A DNA stretch of 64,000 nt from Algoriphagus marincola DSM 16067 (GTDB taxonomy: Bacteria; Bacteroidota; Bacteroidia; Cytophagales; Cyclobacteriaceae): contig NZ_AUBU01000003.1 in the NCBI RefSeq assembly GCF_000429405.1, positions 248,001 to 312,000 of the forward strand, given 5' to 3'. Shown one piece after another: positions 24,980-34,061 of this stretch (position 1 is the stretch's first letter; each line of letters begins with the position of its first letter). The notes beneath the pieces were generated by a model, which was not told where the DNA came from, did not search any database, and saw only the letters and a program-made list of their open reading frames with translations. The translations under genes were made by a program, and so were the position numbers.

Positions 24980-27502
24980 TTATTCTTTTGTTTCATTTGG
25001 ATTCTCTTCAGAATCTGGTGCAATTTCTGAAGAATTTAGATTTTCTTCATCTTCTTCTTTGGAAATTTTTTCAACGGATGAAATCTCGTCTCCTTCAGAA
25101 ATTTTGATCAATCTCACTCCCTGTGTGGCTCTTCCCATAATTCGAAGTCCATCCACTGAGATTCGGATGGTAATACCAGACTTATTGATAATCATCAAAT
25201 CATCAGTATCGACAACTTGTTTTATTGCAACAAGCGCTCCGGTTTTATCGGTGGTGTTCATGGCTTTCACACCTTTTCCACCTCGATTTGTGATGCGATA
25301 TTCCTCAAGGAATGACCTTTTGCCGTATCCTTTTTCCGAAACTACAAGTAGCGTCGCATTTTCCTCAGGTGCACATACCATGCCAACGACATAGTCATTC
25401 ACATCATTTAAGGTTATGGCTTTTACTCCCGTGGCAGTTCGGCCCATTGGCCTTACCGCAGACTCATGGAAGTGAATGGCACGACCTGATTTAGCAGCTA
25501 TTACAATATGCTGATCACCATTCGTCATGTCTACATTTACCAGTTGATCATCCTCCCGAATGTTCAGGGCTATGATTCCATTGGTACGAGGTCTACTATA
25601 TTGTTCCAGAGTAGTCTTCTTGATGATTCCATTCTTGGTAACCATCACGAGGAAGTGATTATTAATATAATCTTGATCATTAAGATCATCAACTTGAATG
25701 ATGGCTCTAATTCGATCATCCGATGCAATATTGATCAAGTTTTGGATCGGTCTTCCCTTGGAAGTCTTCCCCCCCTCGGGAATTGCATAGGTCTTTAACC
25801 AGAATAATTTACCCTGATCAGTGAAAATCAGCAAGTAATTGTGTGTGGAAGCGGTGAAAAGATACTCGGTAAAATCGTCTTCTTTGGTGCTGACTCCTCT
25901 TGAGCCTACTCCTCCTCTACCCTGAGTTCTGTATTCGGTCAAAGCCGTTCGCTTGATATATCCTTGATGAGAAACCGTGATTATCACTTCCTCATTTGGG
26001 ATCATATCTTCATAGCTGAAATCTTCAGCATTATGCTCTATTTCTGTACGACGGTCATCACCATATCGATCTCGCATTTCGGTGAGTTCGGTTTTGATGA
26101 TTTCCATTCGCTTATCTTCATTAGCAAGGATATCCTTTAGCTCTTCGATCAATGCCATGATCTCCTGATATTCCTGAACGATCTTATCACGTTCCATTCC
26201 AGTAAGACGCTGCAGACGCATGTCGAGAATGGCTCTCGCCTGAATCTCAGTCAATTCAAAACGCTCCATCAAGCCATTTCTAGCAGTCTCAGGATCTACT
26301 GAGTTACGGATTAGAGCAATTACTTCGTCCAAATTATCCAAAGCAATCAGATAACCTTGTAAAATATGAGCTCGCTTTTCAGCTTCTTTAAGTTCATATT
26401 CCGTTCTTCTCACCACTACTTCATGTCTGTGACTGACATAGTGTACGATGAGATCTTTCAAATTAAGCGTCTGTGGCCTACCTTTTACTAGTGCCACATT
26501 ATTGACTGAGAATGAGGTTTGTAGCTGTGTATGCTTATATAAGTTGTTTAGAACAACATTTGATATGGCATCCCGCTTCAATTCATACACAATGCGCATC
26601 CCGGATCGGTCGGACTCATCCCGGATCGCGGAAATACCATCAATCTTTTTCTCATTGATCAAGGCAGCAGTTTTTTCTACCATGCTAGCCTTATTGACCA
26701 TGTATGGAATCTCCGTAATGACAATCATCTCCCGGTTTCCATTATCCTTCGTTTCAATACTGGCCTTTCCTCTGACAACTACTCTTCCACGCCCGGTTTC
26801 GAAAGCAGCTTTGACTCCATTGTACCCATAGATAATTCCTCCTGTAGGAAAATCAGGAGCGGTAATGTGTTCCATCAATTCAGGAATGGTAATCTCTCTA
26901 TTATCAATGTAGGCGATTATACCATTTATCACCTCTGTCAGGTTGTGAGGAGCCATGTTTGTGGCCATACCTACAGCAATTCCAGATGCACCATTCAAGA
27001 GCAATGCAGGAACCTTGGCAGGTAACACTACCGGCTCTTTCAAAGAGTCATCAAAGTTGAATTGGAAATCAACAGTGTCTTTGTTGATATCAACAAGAAG
27101 CTCTTCGGCTATTCTTTTAAGCCTGGCCTCTGTATATCGCATAGCCGCGGGGTTGTCACCATCGATGGATCCAAAGTTACCCTGACCATCTACCAATTGG
27201 TATCGAAGTGACCAAGGCTGCGCCATTCGAACCATGGTATCATAGACAGCAGAGTCACCGTGAGGGTGATATTTACCAAGAACCTCACCGACAATTCTAG
27301 CGGACTTTTTATAGGGTTTATTATGAAGAACTCCGAGCTCTTGCATTCCGTAAAGAATACGGCGATGAACTGGCTTCATTCCGTCTCGGACATCTGGCAA
27401 CGCTCTTGAAACAATAACCGACATCGAATAATCGATGTAGGCACCACGCATTTCCTCCTCAATATTGATAGGAATAATATTCTCGTTTTCTCCTTGGGCC
27501 AT
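24980..27502 (-). CDS. gyrA: DNA gyrase subunit A
   Basis: 840 residues. The N-terminal breakage-reunion domain begins with [20 protein letters not shown], and the catalytic Tyr is in [10 protein letters not shown]. The quinolone-determining region reads [20 protein letters not shown], so the positions equal to E. coli Ser83 and Asp87 carry the susceptible residues. The C-terminal beta-pinwheel has a GyrA-box-like [10 protein letters not shown], which separates it from ParC. With GyrB it introduces negative supercoils. The extreme C-terminus is a Glu/Asn-rich acidic tail. A TPR gene follows after 27 bp on the same strand. Confidence 0.97.
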   Translation of the reverse strand: MAQGENENIIPINIEEEMRGAYIDYSMSVIVSRALPDVRDGMKPVHRRILYGMQELGVLHNKPYKKSARIVGEVLGKYHPHGDSAVYDTMVRMAQPWSLRYQLVDGQGNFGSIDGDNPAAMRYTEARLKRIAEELLVDINKDTVDFQFNFDDSLKEPVVLPAKVPALLLNGASGIAVGMATNMAPHNLTEVINGIIAYIDNREITIPELMEHITAPDFPTGGIIYGYNGVKAAFETGRGRVVVRGKASIETKDNGNREMIVITEIPYMVNKASMVEKTAALINEKKIDGISAIRDESDRSGMRIVYELKRDAISNVVLNNLYKHTQLQTSFSVNNVALVKGRPQTLNLKDLIVHYVSHRHEVVVRRTEYELKEAEKRAHILQGYLIALDNLDEVIALIRNSVDPETARNGLMERFELTEIQARAILDMRLQRLTGMERDKIVQEYQEIMALIEELKDILANEDKRMEIIKTELTEMRDRYGDDRRTEIEHNAEDFSYEDMIPNEEVIITVSHQGYIKRTALTEYRTQGRGGVGSRGVSTKEDDFTEYLFTASTHNYLLIFTDQGKLFWLKTYAIPEGGKTSKGRPIQNLINIASDDRIRAIIQVDDLNDQDYINNHFLVMVTKNGIIKKTTLEQYSRPRTNGIIALNIREDDQLVNVDMTNGDQHIVIAAKSGRAIHFHESAVRPMGRTATGVKAITLNDVNDYVVGMVCAPEENATLLVVSEKGYGKRSFLEEYRITNRGGKGVKAMNTTDKTGALVAIKQVVDTDDLMIINKSGITIRISVDGLRIMGRATQGVRLIKISEGDEISSVEKISKEEDEENLNSSEIAPDSEENPNETKE

Positions 27503-27596
27503 ATAATGCTAATTCACGGGATAAATTAAGGCTGCAAGATAGTAAAAAGGCCCTGCTTTTGAAAAGTTAATTCCAAAGTCAATCAGGTTCGATCAA

Positions 27597-28613
27597 TCAA
27601 TACCATTGACCTATTTTTCGGTTTTGGAGATTAAATATGGAGCTACCTCTGTACTCGACTCCATTGTGCATGTGTTTCATCACCACTCCGCATCCTGCGA
27701 TTTTGCATCGCTTGGTCCCCGGGATCCGAATTGCTAGACCTACTTGCATGCCATAGACACGTTGGTCAAGCTCCTGAAATTCAGAAAAATCGGAGGCAGA
27801 ATATGTAAAACTCCGAATATCCATGGAGCCTTTAATGAAAAGTTTGGTGTACTCTGAAAAGTCCCTTTCCAGCCGGAGCCCAATCCCAAATGCAGGCTGA
27901 TCTGCCACTGCCAATCGAGGGGTATAATTGGGGTTTTGAGTCAAGCTGGGATTGACAAAATTTTTGATATTTAAATTACCAAAGTCGGCCTCAGCGATCA
28001 ATCGCCAAGGATAAATCTGCCGAACTCGCTGTCTAAGCTCAGATTGCATATACAGATTGGCAGATGCATATCTTCTATATCGCCATTGTAAATACTTCGC
28101 CCGACGATTTGCATCCCAAAGGACTAAACCCACCGTGCCATAAAAGCGGGTGGCTTGGTAGCTTGCCCCTTCAAAGGGAAATTCAAAATTTCCGCCCACC
28201 ATAGGTTTTATATTCCCCCACTCCATACCATATCCCCCTCCGATTGTAAGAAGATTGAACAAATTTACTCGCACTCCTGCATTTAAAACAGGAAAAACCC
28301 AATCTGAGCCTTTCATAGCTAATGGGTTTTCTTCGGAAATATCCAGCGGCTCATCAAAATTTTGAAACTGAGTGAGTGGATATAAGTCTGGATTTGGTGA
28401 GAAAAAATCGGTTGAAAACTGCTGATATCCGGCTCCTGTAGATATTTCCAGTGCAAACTGCTCCAATACGTTTCTAAAAGCGTTTCCTGCTGCAGATTCA
28501 CTTTTTGGGTTCTTGGCTTTACGGGTAATTCCAAAAATATCTTCCTCTTGGGCAAAGGCAGACCCAAAAACCAAAATTAGAAAGCATAATAGTAGCGTCT
28601 TCTTTTGCATCAT
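27597..28613 (-). CDS. Exported outer-membrane-type protein, unknown function
   Basis: 338 residues with a signal peptide (KKTLLLCFLILVFGSAFAQ); two ATGs in a row (28611-28613 and 28608-28610) leave the start uncertain by one residue. After a Lys/Ser-rich linker the sequence alternates aromatic and polar residues (SWV/YGMEWGNIKP, FGIGLRLERDFSEYTKLFIK), consistent with beta strands of a small barrel. The C-terminal 40 residues are Cys/His-containing (RCKIAGCGVVMKHMHNG) and look like a separate small motif. I recognise no family. It lies 94 bp upstream of gyrA on the same strand. Confidence 0.75.
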   Translation of the reverse strand: MMQKKTLLLCFLILVFGSAFAQEEDIFGITRKAKNPKSESAAGNAFRNVLEQFALEISTGAGYQQFSTDFFSPNPDLYPLTQFQNFDEPLDISEENPLAMKGSDWVFPVLNAGVRVNLFNLLTIGGGYGMEWGNIKPMVGGNFEFPFEGASYQATRFYGTVGLVLWDANRRAKYLQWRYRRYASANLYMQSELRQRVRQIYPWRLIAEADFGNLNIKNFVNPSLTQNPNYTPRLAVADQPAFGIGLRLERDFSEYTKLFIKGSMDIRSFTYSASDFSEFQELDQRVYGMQVGLAIRIPGTKRCKIAGCGVVMKHMHNGVEYRGSSIFNLQNRKIGQWY

Positions 28614-28652
28614 AAGGCAATAACGAATAGAATCAAAGAATGGTGTGAATAT

Positions 28653-28681
28653 ATAAAAAAAGCCTCCCAGAAGGAGGCTTT
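28653..28681 (-). terminator. Terminator of the 171-residue exported protein gene
   Basis: On the minus strand AAAGCCTCC and GGAGGCTTT form a 9-bp stem with a 5-nt loop, followed by a run of seven T. It lies 21 bp after the stop at 28702. Confidence 0.88.
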
Positions 28682-28701
28682 AAATCAATTATGAAATTGA
28701 A

Positions 28702-29217
28702 TTATTTTCCGTCTTCAACTGCTTCACCGTCCTCGGCAGGAGCTGCTGCAGCTTTCATCTCTTCGATCATTGTATCTAGTTTCTCTTTTACAGCCGGATC
28801 TTCTTTAATAGCTCCTAGCACTTTGTTGTAAACAGAAACAGAGATTACATCGCTGTCAGTGATCAGGTTAGTCTTATAATCAACAACACTTTGCTGAAGA
28901 CCGCCTTGAAAATCCAAAATAGCTTGGTAAGCGGTTTTTTCTTCGTCTGTGACATTCGCCTCAGCCATTTTCGCCTCATCTCCCCAAGCAGCTTTGATTT
29001 CATTGTATCGAGCACCGCCGTCAATCACCTCATTATTGAGAATCATATTACGAAGCTCTTCCGTTTTTTGCTCTACATACTGTGAAGTCATTACTTCTAC
29101 AGTTGCATATTGTGTTAATTCCTCATCAGTCACGGGTCCTTCAGTTGCCTCTTGTCCGAAGGACATAAAAGCAACAAACGCTACAAAAAACGTAGAAAGC
29201 AGAGTCTTTTTAATCAT
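28702..29217 (-). CDS. Small exported acidic helical protein
   Basis: 171 residues with a signal peptide (MIKKTLLSTFFVAFVAFMSF). The mature part is almost wholly helical and charged. It contains VTDEELTQYATVEVMTSQYV, which loosely recalls DUF4168-type proteins, and ends in an Ala/Glu/Asp/Gly-rich tail (APAEDGEAVEDGK). No catalytic motif is seen. It is a single gene with its own terminator. The function is unknown and the family match is only a weak impression. Confidence 0.75.
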   Translation of the reverse strand: MIKKTLLSTFFVAFVAFMSFGQEATEGPVTDEELTQYATVEVMTSQYVEQKTEELRNMILNNEVIDGGARYNEIKAAWGDEAKMAEANVTDEEKTAYQAILDFQGGLQQSVVDYKTNLITDSDVISVSVYNKVLGAIKEDPAVKEKLDTMIEEMKAAAAPAEDGEAVEDGK

Positions 29218-29321
29218 GATTAGTCGTTTGGTTAGTTACAAGTTTGCAAAAAAACAGTCAAGGCTCAAAAAATCAAGGAAACCGTTGATATTTTAGAATT
29301 TTTATGACAAATGGTCAATTA

Positions 29322-29972
29322 TTAAGCTCTTTTGAGCATAGCAATTGTTTCTTTCGGAGATTCTGAGTTGAAAACAAAACTACCGGCTACTAAAATATCA
29401 GCTCCTGCATCTTTCAGTTTTTGGGCATTATTTAAAGAAACACCTCCATCTATCTCAATTTGGGTTTTACTCCCCTTCTTTATTATCAATTCCTTTAATT
29501 TACTCACCTTGGAGTAGGTGTTTTCTATAAATTTTTGTCCACCGAAACCAGGGTTGACGGACATCACACAAACCAAATCTATCAAATCCAAGGTATCAGT
29601 CAGTAATTCCACTGAGGTATGCGGGTTTATTGCCACCCCTGCTTTAGCACCAAGATCATGAATAGCCTGAAGTGTTCGATGTAGATGATCGCAGGCCTCG
29701 TAGTGCACAGATATGTTTGCGGCGCCGGCATTTCTAAAAGCCTCCAAGTATCGGTCTGGCTCTACAATCATCAAATGTACATCCAGTGGCTTTTTGGCAT
29801 GACGATGAATGGCTTCAGTCACAGGAAGTCCAAAGGAAATATTGGGAACGAAAACACCGTCCATAATATCGACATGGATATAGTCTGCTTCCGAGTCATT
29901 GAGCATTTCTACGGCAGACTGAATATTTGCAAAATCAGCAGCTAGAATGGATGGGGCAATTTCTAAAGACAT
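29322..29972 (-). CDS. rpe: Ribulose-phosphate 3-epimerase
   Basis: 216 residues, a TIM barrel of normal length. It contains IAPSILAADFANI (catalytic Ser region), DYIHVDIMDGVFVPNISFGL (metal ligands His and Asp), DVHLMIVEPD, the loop VMSVNPGFGGQKFI and QIEIDGGVSLNNAQKLKDAG (second Asp). It interconverts ribulose 5-phosphate and xylulose 5-phosphate in the pentose phosphate pathway. It lies 17 bp after the subtilase gene on the same strand and is probably transcribed with it. It also makes the product of the xylose pathway further along the window (xylA/xylB) usable. Confidence 0.96.
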   Translation of the reverse strand: MSLEIAPSILAADFANIQSAVEMLNDSEADYIHVDIMDGVFVPNISFGLPVTEAIHRHAKKPLDVHLMIVEPDRYLEAFRNAGAANISVHYEACDHLHRTLQAIHDLGAKAGVAINPHTSVELLTDTLDLIDLVCVMSVNPGFGGQKFIENTYSKVSKLKELIIKKGSKTQIEIDGGVSLNNAQKLKDAGADILVAGSFVFNSESPKETIAMLKRA

Positions 29973-29989
29973 TGAGAAGGGTAATTTGA

Positions 29990-31648
29990 TTAGAGGCGGA
30001 TTAACTTTTGCTGTTTGATAAGCTTTCCGTCCTGCATTTGGATAATATACATACCGGGTCTAATCCCTTCTAGCTGAAACTCATAAGGGTCTTTTGCAGT
30101 ATTGCGAGATAGACTCTGGTTTTGAAGAGTTTTTCCGTTGAGATCAATCAATGAAAACTCAGCTGATAAACTTGACCCAAAATAAATGGTCAACTTGTTT
30201 CCTTCCATGGGATTTGGAAAGACTTTCCAAGGGATAACTTCACCATTTTCTTCTACTGAAAGAATTTCTCCGTAAAGAGCTTCCCGGAAGTTTGGAATTC
30301 CATACCCTAAAAGATTATCCGGGTTTTCATATTGGGAGGCACTTCGAAGAAGATTTTCTATTAGTTCCGCCCGAGTCCATTCAGGCTTTGCCTGCCACAA
30401 ACCTGCTGCTAAGGCCGTGATTTGTGGAGCAGAAAAAGATGTACCATTAGCAAAGCCCACGTTTCCATTACTTCTCAAAAGCGCTACTCCATTTCCAAAA
30501 GCTGCCAGGTCCGGTTTGATTCTTCCATCACCTGTAGGACCTCTAGAACTGAAATTTGAAACCTCCAAGCTTTGATTGACCGATCCAATAGCCAATACAT
30601 TTGGAGAATCCGCAGGAGCCACAATGGAAGGTTCATTTGGCCCATAATTCCCAACGCTATTCACCACCAAGATTCCTTTGCTGGAGGCAATATTCGCTGC
30701 TTGAGTGATTACAGCAGTTTTCCCATCCAATTGTCCTGAACTGTAATTCATCTCCGGATCATCAAAGTCATAATAACCCAAAGAGCTATTGATAATATCT
30801 ACTCCAATGGAATCCGCATATTCGGCAGCTCGAAGCCAGTTATACTCTTCAATTCTGTACTCGGTTGCTACCTCCTCCGTCATGGCCAAGAAGTATTCTG
30901 CCTCCGGAGCGCCGGCGATAAAACTTTCAGTTTCTACCGCGGCTATTAAAGAAAGGACATTCGTACCATGCTGATTGTCGGTAAAGACATTTTGATTCCA
31001 AGGCCTGACAAAGTCTTTCTGCGCAACAAGTTGATTATTGCTCAGCAAGTGAGATAAGGGACTGGCGTTATCTGTACCCGGAAAACCTGCATCAAATACA
31101 GCAATCCTAATTCCTTTTCCTTTAAAACCTTCCTCATGCATAAAATCAATTCCCAAGAGGCTATTTTGAAAATCTGAAGGCAATTCCTGTGCAGCAAGTG
31201 TCCGCTCAGCTTTGCCTCCTGGAGGGCAAACCTTTGCGATAGTACTCACAAAAAGCCTTCTTCCAATTCGCGCATTTGGATTTGGAATGTATCCCTTTCC
31301 CACCAACTCCACTTTTTCTACAAATGGAAGTTCAGATATTGACTTTGCTCCCTCCATATCTGTCACAATCAAGGAGGCATTAAGCCATTTTGATTGATAA
31401 AGAATGTAATGCGAAAGCTGGTAAACTTCATCGACATAGCGCTGAGTTACCGGGAGATCAGTACTGTCTACAGCAACGTCTTCTTTCGCTCTTCGAAGCA
31501 AAGCCCGATCTGTCAAAAAATCTTGTGGCTGATCTAGATTTAAGCCATCCTGAGGCTTGTATTTATAAAAAACAGCATAGCGATCTTGTGCCTCCACCAA
31601 AAATGGTAAAAGACAAAGCGTGACCGCACAGATTAATACCCTATTCAT
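29990..31648 (-). CDS. S8 subtilisin-like protease with T9SS sorting domain
   Basis: 552 residues with a signal peptide (MNRVLICAVTLCLLPFLVEA) and an N-terminal propeptide-like part (about 20-150). In the catalytic domain (about 170-440), Asp is in IRIAVFDAGFPG, His in NQHGTNVLSLIAA and Ser in FANGTSFSAPQITALAAGLW. The C-terminal 90 residues (VFPNPMEGNKLTIYFGSSLS; YEFQLEGIRPGMYIIQMQ; ending KQQKLIRL) form a type A domain that directs export through the type IX secretion system and attachment to the cell surface. Its start overlaps the end of a lipoprotein gene by 8 bp, and rpe follows after 17 bp. It is probably secreted; the substrate is unknown. Confidence 0.93.
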   Translation of the reverse strand: MNRVLICAVTLCLLPFLVEAQDRYAVFYKYKPQDGLNLDQPQDFLTDRALLRRAKEDVAVDSTDLPVTQRYVDEVYQLSHYILYQSKWLNASLIVTDMEGAKSISELPFVEKVELVGKGYIPNPNARIGRRLFVSTIAKVCPPGGKAERTLAAQELPSDFQNSLLGIDFMHEEGFKGKGIRIAVFDAGFPGTDNASPLSHLLSNNQLVAQKDFVRPWNQNVFTDNQHGTNVLSLIAAVETESFIAGAPEAEYFLAMTEEVATEYRIEEYNWLRAAEYADSIGVDIINSSLGYYDFDDPEMNYSSGQLDGKTAVITQAANIASSKGILVVNSVGNYGPNEPSIVAPADSPNVLAIGSVNQSLEVSNFSSRGPTGDGRIKPDLAAFGNGVALLRSNGNVGFANGTSFSAPQITALAAGLWQAKPEWTRAELIENLLRSASQYENPDNLLGYGIPNFREALYGEILSVEENGEVIPWKVFPNPMEGNKLTIYFGSSLSAEFSLIDLNGKTLQNQSLSRNTAKDPYEFQLEGIRPGMYIIQMQDGKLIKQQKLIRL

Positions 31649-32309
31649 TACCGTAAGTTATTAATTTCATATTCAAAAATCTACCAGAATCTATTAGCTG
31701 TTCTCCAAGACAATCGTTTCTTGAACAATAAGTTAACACTTCGGAATATCTTTCTGTTAAACCAATCCCCCTTTGAAAAACATCGTAACGAATATCCCGA
31801 AAGGTAATCAGGTCATCTTCGTTTTCTTGTAGCACCCGGATTTGCTCAGTGCTAGACCCGGATGATTCCTGAATCAACTCAAATTCATCCTGCTCAGCCC
31901 CACGATATAAATTTCCATTCCAGGTCAATCCTTCTTTAGGCGGAAAGGCAAGGATGACAATTGGCTGATTGTTAAGATTCATAACCAAATTATTATTCCT
32001 GTTTACCAGTGTATAGTCAACTTCTACCTGCCAGTTTATCTGATCAAGAGATCGTTCCCTTTGGACAATGAAAACCTGTTCACCTGCATCATTTACGAAT
32101 AAACTGCGGATGCGATCCTTCAAAAAATACTGACTATCCTCGAAGTCATTCTCACCAAAATACATTCGCTCTGAAACTTCATAAACCCAGAAATTTCCAA
32201 TCAACAAAGGAAAATAATCCAAGCCTGGATCAACTTGCGGGTTTTCTACCTCTCTTTCACAGGAGAGTAGAATTAAAAAAAGAAAAACAAATGGTAGTTT
32301 TTTCATCAT
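31641..32309 (-). CDS. Lipoprotein of unknown function
   Basis: 222 residues with a lipoprotein signal ending at LLSC (MKKLPFVFLFLILLSCERE). The rest is strand-rich and hydrophilic (DYFPLLIGNFWVYEVSERMY), with two cysteines near the C-terminus (YCSRNDC). No domain is recognised; the opening resembles DUFs of small Bacteroidota lipoproteins but I cannot name one. Its 3' end overlaps the protease gene by 8 bp, so the two should be co-translated and may act together at the envelope. Confidence 0.78.
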   Translation of the reverse strand: MMKKLPFVFLFLILLSCEREVENPQVDPGLDYFPLLIGNFWVYEVSERMYFGENDFEDSQYFLKDRIRSLFVNDAGEQVFIVQRERSLDQINWQVEVDYTLVNRNNNLVMNLNNQPIVILAFPPKEGLTWNGNLYRGAEQDEFELIQESSGSSTEQIRVLQENEDDLITFRDIRYDVFQRGIGLTERYSEVLTYCSRNDCLGEQLIDSGRFLNMKLITYGNE

Positions 32310-32423
32310 TATCAGAACCCTAAATTACTGGTTTTACTTCAATTTCATCCAAAATCAAATTTGAAAGGCAGAAATGAAAGCAAAACTGTCATCATTGGTT
32401 AACTTAGCCAAAAATTTTATTTA

Positions 32424-33044
32424 ATGGCTCTTAGTACTTTCGTAAAGATCAGCGGCGTAACCAACTTAAGTGATGCAAGGTATTGCGCAGGAATGTTTGT
32501 AGATCTCTTAGGTTTTGATTTACAGGAAACCTCAGATAAGTTCGTTTCACCAACTCAATTTCAGGAGATTTCAGGATGGGTTTCAGGTGTTGATTTTTGC
32601 GGGGAGTTTGGTAATGATTCTTTGGAAACCCTACAGGAAAAACTCAAAAAATACCCCGAGATTTCGTGGATTCAACACAATAAGTTGGAGACTTTACTTC
32701 AATTTGATTCTGAAAAATATCAGTTGATCTTTCAGGCAGATCTCAGTGAAGTCAGACATATCGAAGAGGAACTTGCAGAAAAAATTTCTAATCAAAATCT
32801 TCACTTATTGCTTTCAGTTGATCAAACTGAATTGAATACTGATCAGAAGGAATCCATCAGATCCATTTCTAAAAACGCTAAGGTCATCCTAGCAGGAGGA
32901 ATAAGCCCATTTAATGTAAAATCAACCGTTTCTGAATTGGGTATATATGGTATTGCTCTTGAAGGTGGGGAAGAAATAAAGCCAGGGCTCAAAGATTTTG
33001 ATACCCTGGCAGAGATTCTAGAGGAGTTGGAATTAGAAGATTAA
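32424..33044 (+). CDS. TrpF-like (phosphoribosylanthranilate isomerase fold) protein with altered active site
   Basis: 206 residues that look like a phosphoribosylanthranilate isomerase: FVKISGVTNLSDARYCAGMF at the N-terminus, VILAGGISPFNVKSTVSELG and ALEGGEEIKPGLKDFDTLAE at the phosphate-binding end. However, the catalytic Cys of the canonical VKICG motif is Ser (VKISG), and the GGSGKTFDW region around the second catalytic residue is not recognisable. No trp genes lie nearby. It may be a divergent isomerase or a paralogue with another role. It diverges from the lipoprotein/protease/rpe operon. Confidence 0.75.
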   Translation: MALSTFVKISGVTNLSDARYCAGMFVDLLGFDLQETSDKFVSPTQFQEISGWVSGVDFCGEFGNDSLETLQEKLKKYPEISWIQHNKLETLLQFDSEKYQLIFQADLSEVRHIEEELAEKISNQNLHLLLSVDQTELNTDQKESIRSISKNAKVILAGGISPFNVKSTVSELGIYGIALEGGEEIKPGLKDFDTLAEILEELELED

Positions 33045-33053
33045 AATTCTCGA

Positions 33054-34001
33054 TTACTCCCAAAGATCTGAAAGATTGTAAGGGCTACTTCCCTGAGTGA
33101 AGAAAGTACCATCAACAAATCGGTGACTGATTCCGATATCTTTTAGCTCCATCATATCATGATTATCTAGTTTGATATCAGTAGCCTTCAGATTTTCTGT
33201 AATTCGGGATTGATTTACTGATTTTGGGATCACTACAATATTTCGAGCAATCGACCATGCGATCAGCACCTGTCCCTCTGAAACTCCATGCTTTTTAGCA
33301 ATTTCCTTTACTACCGGATTTGAAAGCAATTTCGGGTCATTTTTATGCTTTTCTGCTCTCGAATCAGGCGAGCCTAAAGGACTATATGCCGTCAATAGGA
33401 TATGATTTTCCCTGCAAAACTGAACCAATTTGTCCTGAGGTAAAAAAGGATGCATCTCAATTTGATTCATTTCAGGTGATTCACCCCCCATATCCAGAAG
33501 CTCCTGAAGCTTGCGGCTATTAAAGTTGGACACACCAATATGCTTGGTTTTGCCAAGTGCTTTTTGCTCCTGCATAGCTGACCAAGTCTGGGTAAGCGGC
33601 ACATCCTTATAGGTAAAGAACTCTTCTCTAAGCGTCGCAAAACCAACTCCATGTTTGAAAGCAATTGGCCAATGAACTAGATATAAATCAAGGTGATCAA
33701 GCCCAAGGTCTTGAAGGGTTTTGTCCAAAGCAGGCCCTACATCCTCAAGTCTATGTGAATCATTCCATAATTTAGATGTGATAAATACCTCCGACCGAGT
33801 GACAATTTTATCAGCAATGGCATCTGCCAAACCCTCTCCAACTTCTTTCTCATTTCCATAAATAGCCGCACAGTCAATGTGTCGGTAACCTGCTTCAAGA
33901 GCCCAGTAAACCGCCTGACGTACTTCTCCTGGTTTGCTTTTCCAAGTACCAAGACCAAGAATAGGCATGGTATCTCCGTTTTTAAAAGTGACTTTTTGCA
34001 T
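33054..34001 (-). CDS. Aldo/keto reductase
   Basis: 315 residues from the ATG at 33999-34001; the longer frame starts at TTG. It has the AKR signature GYRHIDCAAIYGNEKEVGEG (catalytic Asp and Tyr), a catalytic Lys in VFITSKLWNDSH, His in LYLVHWPIAF and the cofactor loop VVIPKSVNQSRI. It would reduce aldehydes or ketones with NADPH in the cytoplasm; the substrate is not predictable. It ends 10 bp from the convergent TrpF-like gene and lies downstream of the SDR/DUF2867 gene with a 60-bp gap. Confidence 0.93.
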   Translation of the reverse strand: MQKVTFKNGDTMPILGLGTWKSKPGEVRQAVYWALEAGYRHIDCAAIYGNEKEVGEGLADAIADKIVTRSEVFITSKLWNDSHRLEDVGPALDKTLQDLGLDHLDLYLVHWPIAFKHGVGFATLREEFFTYKDVPLTQTWSAMQEQKALGKTKHIGVSNFNSRKLQELLDMGGESPEMNQIEMHPFLPQDKLVQFCRENHILLTAYSPLGSPDSRAEKHKNDPKLLSNPVVKEIAKKHGVSEGQVLIAWSIARNIVVIPKSVNQSRITENLKATDIKLDNHDMMELKDIGISHRFVDGTFFTQGSSPYNLSDLWE

Positions 34002-34061
34002 TTGATGTTGTTTGATGGAGTTCAAAATTTGAATAATCGTAATTTACTAAAAAAACGAAGG

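Noticed and set aside
24980..27502. parC instead of gyrA
   Set aside because: A GyrA-box-like motif (QGRGGVG) and an extended acidic C-terminus fit gyrase A.
34002..34025. TTG start for the aldo/keto reductase
   Set aside because: An ATG eight codons downstream gives the family-typical N-terminus.
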